Below the pieces are notes generated by a model. That model did not search any database. It saw nothing but the letters and a program-made list of their open reading frames with translations, and was not told where the DNA came from. Shown one piece after another: positions 54,018 to 63,034 of a stretch of 64,000 bases of DNA (position 1 is the stretch's first letter; each line of letters starts with the position of its first letter). The stretch lies in the NCBI RefSeq assembly GCF_006716315.1, contig NZ_VFOV01000001.1, positions 2,124,501 to 2,188,500 of the forward strand. Direction: 5' to 3'. A program made the translations under genes and the position numbers. The DNA is from Nocardioides albertanoniae. GTDB lineage: Bacteria > Actinomycetota > Actinomycetes > Propionibacteriales > Nocardioidaceae.

Positions 54018-54073
54018 GCGGTGTCGGTCCTATCGGTGGGGGATTCTTGGGCCTGCGTGGCAGGAGAGGTGGT

Positions 54074-55333
54074 GTGAACGTGCGATTCGTCTTCGGTCTG
54101 ATGGGCAGCCGCGGCGACGTGCAGCCGGCGCTGGCCGTGGCCCTCGAGCTGCGCCGTCGCGGCCACGAGGTCACCGTCGGGGTCGCGCCCAACCTGCTCC
54201 CGCTGGCGGCGAGGCTCGGTCTCGATCCACGTGCCGTCGGACCCGACAGCGGCGCGCTGCTCGCCTCGAGCCTGGTGCGGGAGGAGATGCGCTCGGCCAA
54301 TCTTCGCACCCGGGTTCGCGCGGCGCGCAAGGTCGCCGCCCACGGCTGGGACGACTTCCGTCGTGACCTGGTCCAGCTGGCGGGGGAGCGGGGCAGCGCG
54401 GACGTCGTCGTCGCCGGTCTCCTCGGGCAGGAGGTCGGATCCGCGCTCGCCGAGCGGATCGGTGCCGGGTTCGGTGCGCTGCACTACTTTCCCGTCCGTT
54501 CCAACCGGAGCGTGAAGATCATGGCCGGACCCGAGCCGGTGCAGGAGCGGGCCTGGGACGCCGGGACGCAGGTGCGCTGGAGCCTGACCCGCGACGCCGA
54601 GAACGCCCAGCGGGTGGCCCTCGGCGTGGCGCCGGCGCGCACCCCCTTGCAGACCCGGCTCCGTGAACGCGGCGCGGTCGAGGTGCAGGCCTACGACCCG
54701 CTGCTGGTGCCCGGGCTCCCCGCGGAGTGGGGCGTGCAGAGCCCGTTCTCCGGGTTCTTGGCCCTCGCCGACTCCGACCGCAGGCTGCTGGGCGAGACCG
54801 GCGTCGACGACGAGCTCGGCCCATGGCTCTCGGCGGGCTACCCGCCGGTCTACGTCGGGTTCGGCTCGATGCCGGTCGACGATCCCGCCGGCCTGGTGCG
54901 TGACGTCGCCGGCGCGACCGCCGACCTCGGCCTGCGTGCGCTGATCAGCAGCGGCTGGAACTCCTTCGCGGTCGATGCACCCGACCACGTACGCCTGGTG
55001 GGAGCGGTCGACCACGCGGCGGTGCTCCCGCGGTGCGTCGCCGCGGTCCACCACGGTGGCGCCGGCACCACCGCTGCCGCTCTGCGGGCGGGGACCCCGA
55101 GCGTGGTGGGGTGGTATTCGGCCGACCAGCCCGTCTGGGGCCGCCTGCTGAGCGACCTCGGGGTCGGCACGTCGGTGCGCGCCAGCCGGCTGGACCGGGA
55201 GCGGCTCCGCACCGCGCTGGCCGCGGTGCTGATGCCGCGGGTCCGTGACCGGGCCGCCGAGGTCGCCCCGGGCCTGGTCACGCCCGAGATCGCCGTGGCC
55301 AGGGCCGCCGACGCGCTCGAGAGAGCCCGCTGA
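54074..55333 (+). CDS. GT1-family glycosyltransferase
   Basis: A 419-residue glycosyltransferase with two Rossmann domains. The N-domain start FGLMGSRGDVQPALAVALEL and the C-terminal nucleotide-sugar motif HHGGAGTTAAALRAGTP with SADQPVWGRLL match the GT1 group of macrolide and mycobacterial lipid glycosyltransferases. GTG 54074 has GGAGAGG directly upstream. It lies alone between two minus-strand acyltransferases and would glycosylate the molecule they acylate. Confidence 0.88.
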   Translation: MNVRFVFGLMGSRGDVQPALAVALELRRRGHEVTVGVAPNLLPLAARLGLDPRAVGPDSGALLASSLVREEMRSANLRTRVRAARKVAAHGWDDFRRDLVQLAGERGSADVVVAGLLGQEVGSALAERIGAGFGALHYFPVRSNRSVKIMAGPEPVQERAWDAGTQVRWSLTRDAENAQRVALGVAPARTPLQTRLRERGAVEVQAYDPLLVPGLPAEWGVQSPFSGFLALADSDRRLLGETGVDDELGPWLSAGYPPVYVGFGSMPVDDPAGLVRDVAGATADLGLRALISSGWNSFAVDAPDHVRLVGAVDHAAVLPRCVAAVHHGGAGTTAAALRAGTPSVVGWYSADQPVWGRLLSDLGVGTSVRASRLDRERLRTALAAVLMPRVRDRAAEVAPGLVTPEIAVARAADALERAR

Positions 55334-55344
55334 GGACCGCCCGG

Positions 55345-56697
55345 TCACCACACGTCGACGTTCAGACCCCACGAACCGAGCTCCTCGACGACCAGCTTCT
55401 GCAGATGCTCCGCGTCGGGCACCCGGTCGGGCTCGGCGGCGACCAGGTTGAGCGTCGTACGCGGCCCCGACTGGATCAGCCAGGCGATGATGCCGCCGCC
55501 GACGTCGTAGGCGTCCTGGGCGGTCGCGTTCTGATAGCCGGCGAGCCCGGCCACGAGGCGTACGTCATCGCCCATCGCGTAGCGGTAGTCGCCGGGCAGC
55601 TGAGGCAGGTTGGAGGCCATGCAGGCCGCGGCCGGCGGCTGCGGGAGCTTGTCGAGCACGGCGTCGGGCAGCATCTGCATCATCGCCAGCGGCACCGGGA
55701 CCAGCCCCGGGCCGGCCTGGCCGAGCCGGATGTAGGCGGCCTTGGAGAGCTGCTTGATCGCGGCCAGGTCACGTCGTTCGAGCACGTCGCGAGGCACCTC
55801 GACCATGGCCACGCGCGTCGAGTTGGAGCGTACGTCGCCGGGCTGGAAGTCGCTCATCGGCAGCGAGACCGGCACGTCGCCGCGGTCGACCGGCACGTGG
55901 TCGATGCTGACGAGCAGGTCGGCGACCACGTTGATGAACCACGCGTTGGTCGAGCCGCCGTGCTCGGCGGCGACCTTCATCATCGTCTCGGTGTCGAACT
56001 CGGTGATCAGCCGCGGCATCCGCCAGCTCTCGGGGGCTGGGTGCGGGGCGGCCTCCGGGTAGACGCGGGGTGCCTTGGTGGCGAGCGCGGCGGTGCCGTC
56101 CTTCTTCGCGCTGCGGCGCGCCTTCGTCCATTCCCGCACGGCCCGCCACTGCGCGCGCGAGTCGGCGGCCTCCGCGCGCAGGCGCTGCCAGCCCTTCGCG
56201 GGGGCCGCCGGCAGCCGCAGCGGCTCGCCGCGGGAGGCTCGGCCCACCGCGTCGAGCACCGAGCCACCGTCGCCGACCGCGTGGGCCAGCTGCAGCGAGA
56301 CGACCGAGGTGCCGTCGTCGAGGTTGATCGCGGTGAGCCGGTAGGTCAGACCCACGTGCGGGTCGAGGTGGTCGCTGTGGCGCTCCTGCAGCCAGTCGCT
56401 GATCTCGCCGGCGGGCAGGATCTCCTCGTAGAGCACGAGGGCGGGCTCGTTGTCGGCGTTGGTCCACAGGTCACGAGCGCCGGGGAACTTGGCGCGGTGC
56501 AGTCGTCGCGAGAGACCACCCTCGGCAAGCCCGGCGGCGATGTAGCGCAGCCGCTCGGCGTCGTAGGGCGAGCCCATCCGCCAGATCCACTGGTTGGCGA
56601 TCGGGCTGCCGAGACCGCGATGCCGACGGGAGAAGAGGTCGTCGGCGAACTGGAGGCGCCCCGAGTTGTCGATCGGGGCACGGGTGGCAGCGGACAT
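55345..56697 (-). CDS. Condensation-superfamily acyltransferase B
   Basis: A 450-residue protein of the same superfamily. The motif is LAHAVGDGGSV (HxxxDG). The N-terminal FADDLFSRRHRGLG and the later VPVSLPMSDFQPGDVRSN and LPQLPGDYRYAMG look like wax-ester/diacylglycerol acyltransferase-type proteins but the resemblance is distant. It ends with PDAEHLQKLV and WGLNVDVW, like protein A. Acyl donor and acceptor unknown. It diverges from the three-gene operon. Confidence 0.75.
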   Translation of the reverse strand: MSAATRAPIDNSGRLQFADDLFSRRHRGLGSPIANQWIWRMGSPYDAERLRYIAAGLAEGGLSRRLHRAKFPGARDLWTNADNEPALVLYEEILPAGEISDWLQERHSDHLDPHVGLTYRLTAINLDDGTSVVSLQLAHAVGDGGSVLDAVGRASRGEPLRLPAAPAKGWQRLRAEAADSRAQWRAVREWTKARRSAKKDGTAALATKAPRVYPEAAPHPAPESWRMPRLITEFDTETMMKVAAEHGGSTNAWFINVVADLLVSIDHVPVDRGDVPVSLPMSDFQPGDVRSNSTRVAMVEVPRDVLERRDLAAIKQLSKAAYIRLGQAGPGLVPVPLAMMQMLPDAVLDKLPQPPAAACMASNLPQLPGDYRYAMGDDVRLVAGLAGYQNATAQDAYDVGGGIIAWLIQSGPRTTLNLVAAEPDRVPDAEHLQKLVVEELGSWGLNVDVW

Positions 56698-57011
56698 CGG
56701 GGATCCTCGAGATGTGGGTCATGGGGGCCGGACGGGGCGATCAACACCCGCGCGCAGGGGGTGGATTCAATCGAAGTCGATGCCGTATGTAAACCCCCGG
56801 GGGCAAAGAATCGCTGTGGGAATTCACACGTGGGGGGTGGTCGAAGCCGGGTGTCGGGGTGTGTGCACAATAGGCCGCGACATGGGACGACACAGCGGTC
56901 GTCCGTGGCGGGTCGCCCCCTCGGGCTACGGGCGTTCTAGAGGATCGTCTGTCCGGGGCGTGGCACCTTCGCCGCACTGAGCCCCCACCTCAGAGAGGAA
57001 CTCCACCCCCG
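56698..57011. promoter_or_regulatory. Divergent promoter region of the acyltransferase cluster
   Basis: A 314-bp gene-free region, lower in GC than its surroundings, between the minus-strand acyltransferase B and the plus-strand three-gene set. It includes a CCCCCGGGGG palindrome (56794-56803) flanked by A-rich sequence, and GAGAGGAAC as a ribosome binding site before 57012. No coding frame with family resemblance is seen. It must contain promoters for both directions; no regulator gene lies nearby. Confidence 0.45.
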
Positions 57012-58427
57012 ATGGAGTACACCGAGCTGTCCGCTTACGACGTTCCCTCGGGCGAGGTGACCGCGTGGATCCCCACGGCGGAGCCCGCTGCGTGGAACGG
57101 CGACGAGCGCGAGCTGTCGCACAACCACGAGCAGCACCTCGCGACCGCCGAGGCGGGCTCGTGGATCGGGTCGATCATGAGGCTGCCGGGGCGGCTCGAC
57201 ACCGACGCGCTGAGTCTGGCGATGCGCGCGTGGACGGGGCGCCACGAAGCCCTTCGCGGTGGCGTGGAGGAGACAGCGACGGGTTGGCGCCGGCGCATCC
57301 TCGCGCCGGCCGACGTGTCGGTGCAGGCCACGAGCCTGGGACGGTTCGACGGCGACGGAGCCCGCTCGAGCATCGCCGATCTGTTCGCCGAGCGGATCGA
57401 CCCGAAGGCCTGGCCCTACGTCGTCTTCGCGACCGTCTCCGAGCCGGACACCGACGGGTTCACGCTGGCCTTCGGTGCCGACCACGGCGTGATGGACGCC
57501 TACTCCCAGCTGCTCTGGTTCGAGGAGATCGCCTCGCTCTACGAGGCCGCGCTGGCCGGCGAGAGCTTCGAGTCGCTCGCCGCGCCCACGACCGGAAGCC
57601 ACCTCGACCACTCCGCGCAGGAGAGGGTCGTCGGTGCGGAGATGTCGTTGGAGAGCGAGTCGGTGCAGGTCTGGCGCGACTGGCTCACCTCTGCCGACGG
57701 CACCCCGCGCTTCGCCGACTTCCCGGTGCCGGGGATCACCGACGTACGGGGCTCCGACGAGGGTGAGGGGGCAAGCCAGGCCGAGCCGCTGCCGCAGGCG
57801 AGCATGTCCCAGTGGCTCGGCGACCACCGCCAGGCGCGGGTCCTGGGCGAGCTCTGCAAGAGCGCCGGAGTCTCCTTCCAGGCCGGGATGATGGGCGCGA
57901 TGGCCCACGTCCTGCGCGCCCAGCACGGGGTGGAGCAGATGCGCTTCGTGGCGCCGATGCACACCCGCTACACCGCGGAGCACGCCGTGGCGATCGGGTG
58001 GTACGTCGGGCTCGTGCCGGTCACGATCGACATCGCCGGCGCGGCGACGCTGCCCGAGGTCGCCGGTCGTGTCCAGGCCGCGCTCGAGGAGACCAGGTCG
58101 CTGGTGCGCCAGCCGTTCGCGCGGGTCGCCGACCTGCTCGACGTCGACGACGCGCCGCACTTCGTGGTCACCTTCGTCGACACCCGTTTCATCTCCGGCG
58201 CCGAGCACTGGAACGCCTGGGAGGGCCGTACGCTGCGGGCCCCCGTCAACGCCGACGACGAGGTCTACTTCTGGCTGGTGCGCGATCGCGACGGCGTCAA
58301 CGTCTCGACGCGCTACCCCGAGACCGTCGCCGCCGAACGTGTCGTGCGCGACCTGATCGGCGGGATGAGCGCGCTCCTGGCAGAGCTCGGGGGTCTGGGC
58401 ACAGCTGATCTCGAAGGTACGGCATGA
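57012..58427 (+). CDS. Condensation-superfamily acyltransferase C
   Basis: A 471-residue acyltransferase-like protein, first in a three-gene plus-strand operon. The motif is ADHGVMDAYS (HxxxDA, with Ala for Gly). A PapA-like core includes FRFVAP-type MRFVAPMHTR and VGLVPVTIDI. Two sister genes follow, the first overlapping by four bases. The Ala replacement may alter activity; catalytic His is kept. Confidence 0.72.
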   Translation: MEYTELSAYDVPSGEVTAWIPTAEPAAWNGDERELSHNHEQHLATAEAGSWIGSIMRLPGRLDTDALSLAMRAWTGRHEALRGGVEETATGWRRRILAPADVSVQATSLGRFDGDGARSSIADLFAERIDPKAWPYVVFATVSEPDTDGFTLAFGADHGVMDAYSQLLWFEEIASLYEAALAGESFESLAAPTTGSHLDHSAQERVVGAEMSLESESVQVWRDWLTSADGTPRFADFPVPGITDVRGSDEGEGASQAEPLPQASMSQWLGDHRQARVLGELCKSAGVSFQAGMMGAMAHVLRAQHGVEQMRFVAPMHTRYTAEHAVAIGWYVGLVPVTIDIAGAATLPEVAGRVQAALEETRSLVRQPFARVADLLDVDDAPHFVVTFVDTRFISGAEHWNAWEGRTLRAPVNADDEVYFWLVRDRDGVNVSTRYPETVAAERVVRDLIGGMSALLAELGGLGTADLEGTA

Positions 58428-59893
58428 GGATCGGGGCGCTCTCCCAGCTGGCGCCCGCTCCGGGCAGGGTGGTCGTGCTGCGCCCGACCCAGGCGTGCCA
58501 GGAGGCGGCCGAGGCCGCCCCGGTCTCGCCGGGTGCGCCGTCGTTCCTGCAGGCCGACCATCTCGACGCCTACCGGGCAAAGGTCGCCTCAGCCGGCCTC
58601 CACCGTGGCTGGACCGGCACCGCCGGCGAGTTCGACGTCGCCTTCGACGAGACCGCCTACGTGGAGGCGCTGACGAGCTTCGTGGGCCGCCACGAGGGCC
58701 TGCGCACGTGGTTCGACCTCTCCGACTCCACGCCGGTGCGACACGTGGTGCCGGCCGACGCGGTCGCCTTCGAGGCCGTCGAGGTCGAGATCCCGCCCGC
58801 GCTGCTGTCCTCGTGGGAGGTCGGCGGCTGGGAGGAGCTCCTGGTCGGGCTCTGGGACGAGCAGTGCCGCCCCGACTCCTGGGCGCCGTTCCTGCTCGGC
58901 GCGATCGTGCGCGGCGACGGCTTCACCTACTTCTGGGGCTGCGACCACGCCTTCACCGACGGTGCCTCGCAGCTGATGGTGCCGGCCGAGCTCGGCGCCG
59001 CCTATGCCGCTGCGACGGGCGCCTCGGCCGACCCGCTGCCCGAGGCCGGCAGCTTCGTGGCGTACGCCGCCGACGAGCAGCAGCTGGCGTCGACCTGCGA
59101 CGCGCAGACACCGGCAGTGCGCGAGTGGGCCGAGATCGTCTCCCGCCACGAGGGGCGCCTGCCGCGGTTCCCGGTGGATCTCGGGCTCGCCCCGGGCGAG
59201 ACGGCCCCGGTCCGGGTGCGCGCCTGGACGGCGCTCGACGAAGGCGCGACCGAGGCGTTCGAGCAGCTCTGCCGAGCCGCGGGCGGCCGGTTCACCAGCG
59301 GCGTGTTCGCGCTCCTGGCTCACGCCGAGCAGCGCCTGACCGGCATCGAGCGCTACCTCGGGATCACCGTGCTCGGCACCCGGTCGCAGCAGACCGCGAC
59401 CTCCCACGGCTGGTTCTGCAACTTCGCGCCCGTCGAGATGGCGCTCGGGCAGAGGTTCGAGGAGACCCTCCTCGCTGCGGAGAGCGCCTTCGCGACAGCG
59501 CGCGAGCTCGCCAAGACACCGGTGCACGTGCCGCTCGGCGCGATGATCGCCGGTGGTGTGCTGGCGGCCACCGAGCTGGCCAGCCCGCAGATGGTCTCCT
59601 TCCTCGACGTACGCAAGTTTCCGGGGGCCGGCACGACCCCGTTCGAGACCGGGCTGCACTTCACCGGCGAGGGCCGCACCGCCAACGCCAGCCTCTGGGT
59701 CAACCGCTTCGCCGACCGCTTCGAGCTCGCCACCCAGAGCCCTGACACCGAGCAGGGCGCTCGCGCCGTGGCGACCTTCTTCGGGGCGGCCCACGACGTG
59801 CTCGCCGAGCTCGGGATCGAGGTGCGACCGGTCGAGGTCGCGCTCGCCGAGGACCAGATGATCGGGACCGGACATGCTGGTCACGACCGCTGA
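58424..59893 (+). CDS. Condensation-superfamily acyltransferase D
   Basis: A 489-residue protein. The motif is CDHAFTDGAS (HxxxDG). The LPRFPVDLGLAPGE segment is shared, almost the same, with protein E, showing recent duplication. ATG 58424 overlaps the previous stop as ATGA; its own end overlaps the next gene by 20 bases. The role is assumed to be acyl transfer; substrate unknown. Confidence 0.72.
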   Translation: MRIGALSQLAPAPGRVVVLRPTQACQEAAEAAPVSPGAPSFLQADHLDAYRAKVASAGLHRGWTGTAGEFDVAFDETAYVEALTSFVGRHEGLRTWFDLSDSTPVRHVVPADAVAFEAVEVEIPPALLSSWEVGGWEELLVGLWDEQCRPDSWAPFLLGAIVRGDGFTYFWGCDHAFTDGASQLMVPAELGAAYAAATGASADPLPEAGSFVAYAADEQQLASTCDAQTPAVREWAEIVSRHEGRLPRFPVDLGLAPGETAPVRVRAWTALDEGATEAFEQLCRAAGGRFTSGVFALLAHAEQRLTGIERYLGITVLGTRSQQTATSHGWFCNFAPVEMALGQRFEETLLAAESAFATARELAKTPVHVPLGAMIAGGVLAATELASPQMVSFLDVRKFPGAGTTPFETGLHFTGEGRTANASLWVNRFADRFELATQSPDTEQGARAVATFFGAAHDVLAELGIEVRPVEVALAEDQMIGTGHAGHDR

Positions 59894-61247
59894 CCTGTGG
59901 GAGCCGCGGCCGGGCACCCTGCTGCGCTGGGACCTCTCCGCGCCCCGCAGCGGTGCACCCGCCGAGCTCTCCCTCAACCAGCGCAACCACCTCGCCGGTG
60001 CGATGGCGGGCCACCCGACCGTCTGGCTGGCGGCCGCCTTCGACGTCGAGGGGCCGATCGAGCCGGTCGCCCTCTCCCGCACCTGGCGTGCCTTCGTGGC
60101 GCGTCACGGCAGTCTTCAGCTCGAGGTGACCGCCGTCGACGAGGTCCCGCAAGCGCGTCGGCACCACCCCGGCACCCTGACCTGGTCGGTCACCCGAGCC
60201 GGTCACACCCGCACCGTCGAGGAGACCCGCGCCGCGCTGCACACTGCTCTCGACGATCGGTGCGGACCGTTCGGCTATCCGGCCTTCCTGCCGGCGGCCA
60301 TCTCGCGTCCGGACCGCTCCACGATCGTGCTCGGCATGGACCATCTGCACTGCGACGCCCACTCGATCGCCGTCGCGGTCGAGGAGCTCGCCGAGCTCTA
60401 CGACGCGTTCACGAGCGGCAGCGAGGCGCCCTCGCTGCCCGAGACGGCGTCGTTCCTCGAAGCGGTCGAGGCCGGCGAGGACGGGCCTGCGCCGGTCGCC
60501 GACGGTGACTCCCGGCTGCTCGGCTGGGGCGAGTTCCTCGGCAGCCGCGGCAACCAGCTGCCCAACTTCCCGCTCCCGCTCGGGCTGGCCCCGGGGGAGC
60601 GGGCCGCACAGGCCACGGCCGTACGTCCCCTGGCCGACGCCGACCTGACGGACCGCATCGGCGTGCGCGCCCGCAACAGCGGCGCCTCGACCTACGCGGC
60701 CGTCCTGGCAGCGCTCGCCAGCGCCGTCTTCGACCTCGGTGGCGGCCCCCGCCTCGACACGATGGCCCCGGTCTCCACCCGCGCCGCGGAGGCGCTGACG
60801 CGCTCGGTGGGCTGGTACACGACCACCGTCCCGCTCACCGTGCCGGCCTCGCTCTCCGACCTGGGGCTGGCCGAGGCCGGCGACGCGGTCCGTTACGGCG
60901 TACGCCTCGGCACGGTGCCGCTCGACCAGGTCATCGGTTCGTTGGCGGAGCCGCTGGTGCAGGTCAGGAGCGACGTCTTCGTCGTCTCCTGGGTCGACTA
61001 CCGGCATGTGCCCGGCGGCTCGTCGCACCTCGAGCGCGAGGCGCAGCACATCTCCGCCTCGACGATGGCCGACGACGTGCAGATCTGGTTCTCCCGCACC
61101 CACACCGGCCTCGCCGTCCGTGTCCGCTACCCCGACACCGCGGTGGCCGCGCGCTCGGTCGACTCGCTCCTCGAGCGCCTGACCCACACCCTCGCCGACC
61201 TCTCCCGCCAGCCCGACGACCTGGCTGCCCTGGGCGTCGACTCCTGA
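59874..61247 (+). CDS. Condensation-superfamily acyltransferase E
   Basis: A 457-residue protein of the same superfamily. The motif is MDHLHCDAHS (HxxxDA). The LPNFPLPLGLAPGE segment matches protein D. It ends the three-gene operon and converges on the ABC exporter operon, with 13 bases between stops. As with C, Ala replaces the glycine of the motif while the histidine is kept. Confidence 0.72.
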   Translation: MLVTTADLWEPRPGTLLRWDLSAPRSGAPAELSLNQRNHLAGAMAGHPTVWLAAAFDVEGPIEPVALSRTWRAFVARHGSLQLEVTAVDEVPQARRHHPGTLTWSVTRAGHTRTVEETRAALHTALDDRCGPFGYPAFLPAAISRPDRSTIVLGMDHLHCDAHSIAVAVEELAELYDAFTSGSEAPSLPETASFLEAVEAGEDGPAPVADGDSRLLGWGEFLGSRGNQLPNFPLPLGLAPGERAAQATAVRPLADADLTDRIGVRARNSGASTYAAVLAALASAVFDLGGGPRLDTMAPVSTRAAEALTRSVGWYTTTVPLTVPASLSDLGLAEAGDAVRYGVRLGTVPLDQVIGSLAEPLVQVRSDVFVVSWVDYRHVPGGSSHLEREAQHISASTMADDVQIWFSRTHTGLAVRVRYPDTAVAARSVDSLLERLTHTLADLSRQPDDLAALGVDS

Positions 61248-61260
61248 GCTCCGGCGGTGC

Positions 61261-62208
61261 TCAGCTCGAGTAGATCTGCCGGATGACGTCTTCGATGTCG
61301 GGCTCGTGGATGGACAGGTCGGCGACGTCGTAGGCGGCGGCGACCTGGGCGACGAGGGGCGCGGCGGAGGCGCCGGCGGGGAAGGCGAGCCACTGGCGTG
61401 GGCCGTCGACCTTGACGACCTGCGCACCGTCGATGGTGATGGGGGAGGCCTCGTCGACCAGGTCGACGACGAGCGTGCGCGAGGCTCCGCCGGTGGCGCG
61501 CAGGGTCTCCAGCGGGCCGTCGAAGACGGCGGTGCCGTGGTCGATCACGATGACCCTGTCGCAGAGCGCCTCGATGTCCTGCAGGTCATGGGTGGTGAGC
61601 ATCAAGGTGGTGCCGCGCTCGTGGTTGAGGGCGCGCAGGAACTCCCGCAGCCGCCCCTTGGAGACCACGTCGAGGCCGATCGTCGGCTCGTCGAGGTAGA
61701 GGATCTCGGGGTCGTGGAGCAGTGCCGCGGCGATGTCGCCCCGCATCCGCTGGCCGAGCGAGAGCTGGCGCACCGGGGTGTCCAGCAGGTCGCCCAGGTC
61801 GAGCAGCGCGACGTGATCCTCCAGGTTGCGCCGGAAGGTCTGGTCACCGATCCGGTAGATCCGCCGCAGCAGCTCGAAAGAGTCGCGCAGCGGCAGGTCC
61901 CACCACAGCGACGTACGCTGCCCGAAGACCACGCCGATCCGCCGGGCCAGCTCGCGGCGCTGGCGCGACGGCTCCAGGCCGGCCACCCGCGCCGATCCGC
62001 CGGAGGGCACCAGGATGCCGGTGAGCATCTTGATCGTGGTCGACTTGCCCGCTCCGTTGGGGCCGATGTAGCCGACCATCTCGCCGGCGTCGATCTCGAA
62101 CGACAGGTCGTGCACGGCGTGCTTCACCACCGGCGTACGCCTCAACCCGCCCGCCCGCTTGCGGATGGTGAACTCGCGGGACAGGTCCCGCACCTCGATC
62201 AGCGACAC
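61261..62208 (-). CDS. ABC-2 exporter ATP-binding protein
   Basis: A 315-residue ATPase with Walker A GPNGAGKSTTIKML, signature LSLGQRMRGDIAAAL, Walker B LYLDEPTIGLD and H-loop TTHDLQDI. The C-terminal extension (about 230-315) is of the DrrA type. GTG 62208 lies directly after the stop of the second permease. With the two permeases it forms an ABC-2 exporter, likely the exit for the product of the adjacent acyltransferase/glycosyltransferase set. Confidence 0.9.
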   Translation of the reverse strand: MSLIEVRDLSREFTIRKRAGGLRRTPVVKHAVHDLSFEIDAGEMVGYIGPNGAGKSTTIKMLTGILVPSGGSARVAGLEPSRQRRELARRIGVVFGQRTSLWWDLPLRDSFELLRRIYRIGDQTFRRNLEDHVALLDLGDLLDTPVRQLSLGQRMRGDIAAALLHDPEILYLDEPTIGLDVVSKGRLREFLRALNHERGTTLMLTTHDLQDIEALCDRVIVIDHGTAVFDGPLETLRATGGASRTLVVDLVDEASPITIDGAQVVKVDGPRQWLAFPAGASAAPLVAQVAAAYDVADLSIHEPDIEDVIRQIYSS

Positions 62209-62209
62209 A

Positions 62210-63034
62210 TCAGCTCCCGGTCGATCGGTAGTGGCGGAGCCCCTGGCGCCAGACCAGCGCGGTCACACCGACCAGCACCAGGGCGGCAAGGGGAGAGGCG
62301 AAGGGAAACCAGCCCGGGGAGCCGAGCGGGTCGGCGCGGCCGAGCAGGAACAGGCAGGGATACCAGTTCACGAACGCCAGCGGCAGCAGATAGGTCAGCG
62401 AGCGGACGACCTCGCGCGGGAAGATCGTCATCGGATACTGCATGATCGTGTTGCCGCCGTAGGTGAAGGCATTGGCGAACTCCGAGGCGTCGGTGGTCCA
62501 GAACTGGATCGTCGAGAAGATCACGAACACGCAGAAGTAGATCGCCACCCCCGAGACGAGCGCGAGCACCAGCACCAGGAGACGCTGAGGGGTCCAGTCG
62601 ACGATGGGCGCCGCCCAGGCGAACACGGCCACCCCTTGAGCGATCTGCCCCAGACGGCGCAGCTCGAACCGGTCAGCGCACAGCTGCACCAGCACCGGGA
62701 CCGGCTTCGTCATCATCGTGTCGAGGTCGCCGCTGCGCACCTTCTGGCCGATCTTCTCCACGCTCCCGACCAGCATGTCGGCGGTGCGGAACGCGATCGA
62801 GGTGACGCCGTAGAGCAGCGCGATCTCACGCAGCCGGAAGCCGCCGTAGGCGTCGATGTGGGTGAACATCAACCAGATCGTCACGAAGTCGAGGAAGGTG
62901 ATCAGCAGCCCGCTGACCGTCATCATCCAGAACGAGACCGGGTAGGCCATCGCCGCGCGCACCCACAGCAGCGCGATCTGCACGTAGGAGCGCGCCGCAT
63001 GAGCCAGGTAGGCGGGAGGTCGCTGCTCAACCAC
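62210..63034 (-). CDS. ABC-2 family permease (second subunit)
   Basis: A 274-residue permease with six helices (about 30-60, 68-85, 120-140, 145-165, 180-200, 245-262). The MTKPVPVLVQL segment and the FANAFTYGGNTIMQYP stretch match the two-permease ABC-2 group. It overlaps the first permease gene by eight bases and precedes the ATPase gene closely, so the three make one operon. Confidence 0.87.
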   Translation of the reverse strand: MVEQRPPAYLAHAARSYVQIALLWVRAAMAYPVSFWMMTVSGLLITFLDFVTIWLMFTHIDAYGGFRLREIALLYGVTSIAFRTADMLVGSVEKIGQKVRSGDLDTMMTKPVPVLVQLCADRFELRRLGQIAQGVAVFAWAAPIVDWTPQRLLVLVLALVSGVAIYFCVFVIFSTIQFWTTDASEFANAFTYGGNTIMQYPMTIFPREVVRSLTYLLPLAFVNWYPCLFLLGRADPLGSPGWFPFASPLAALVLVGVTALVWRQGLRHYRSTGS

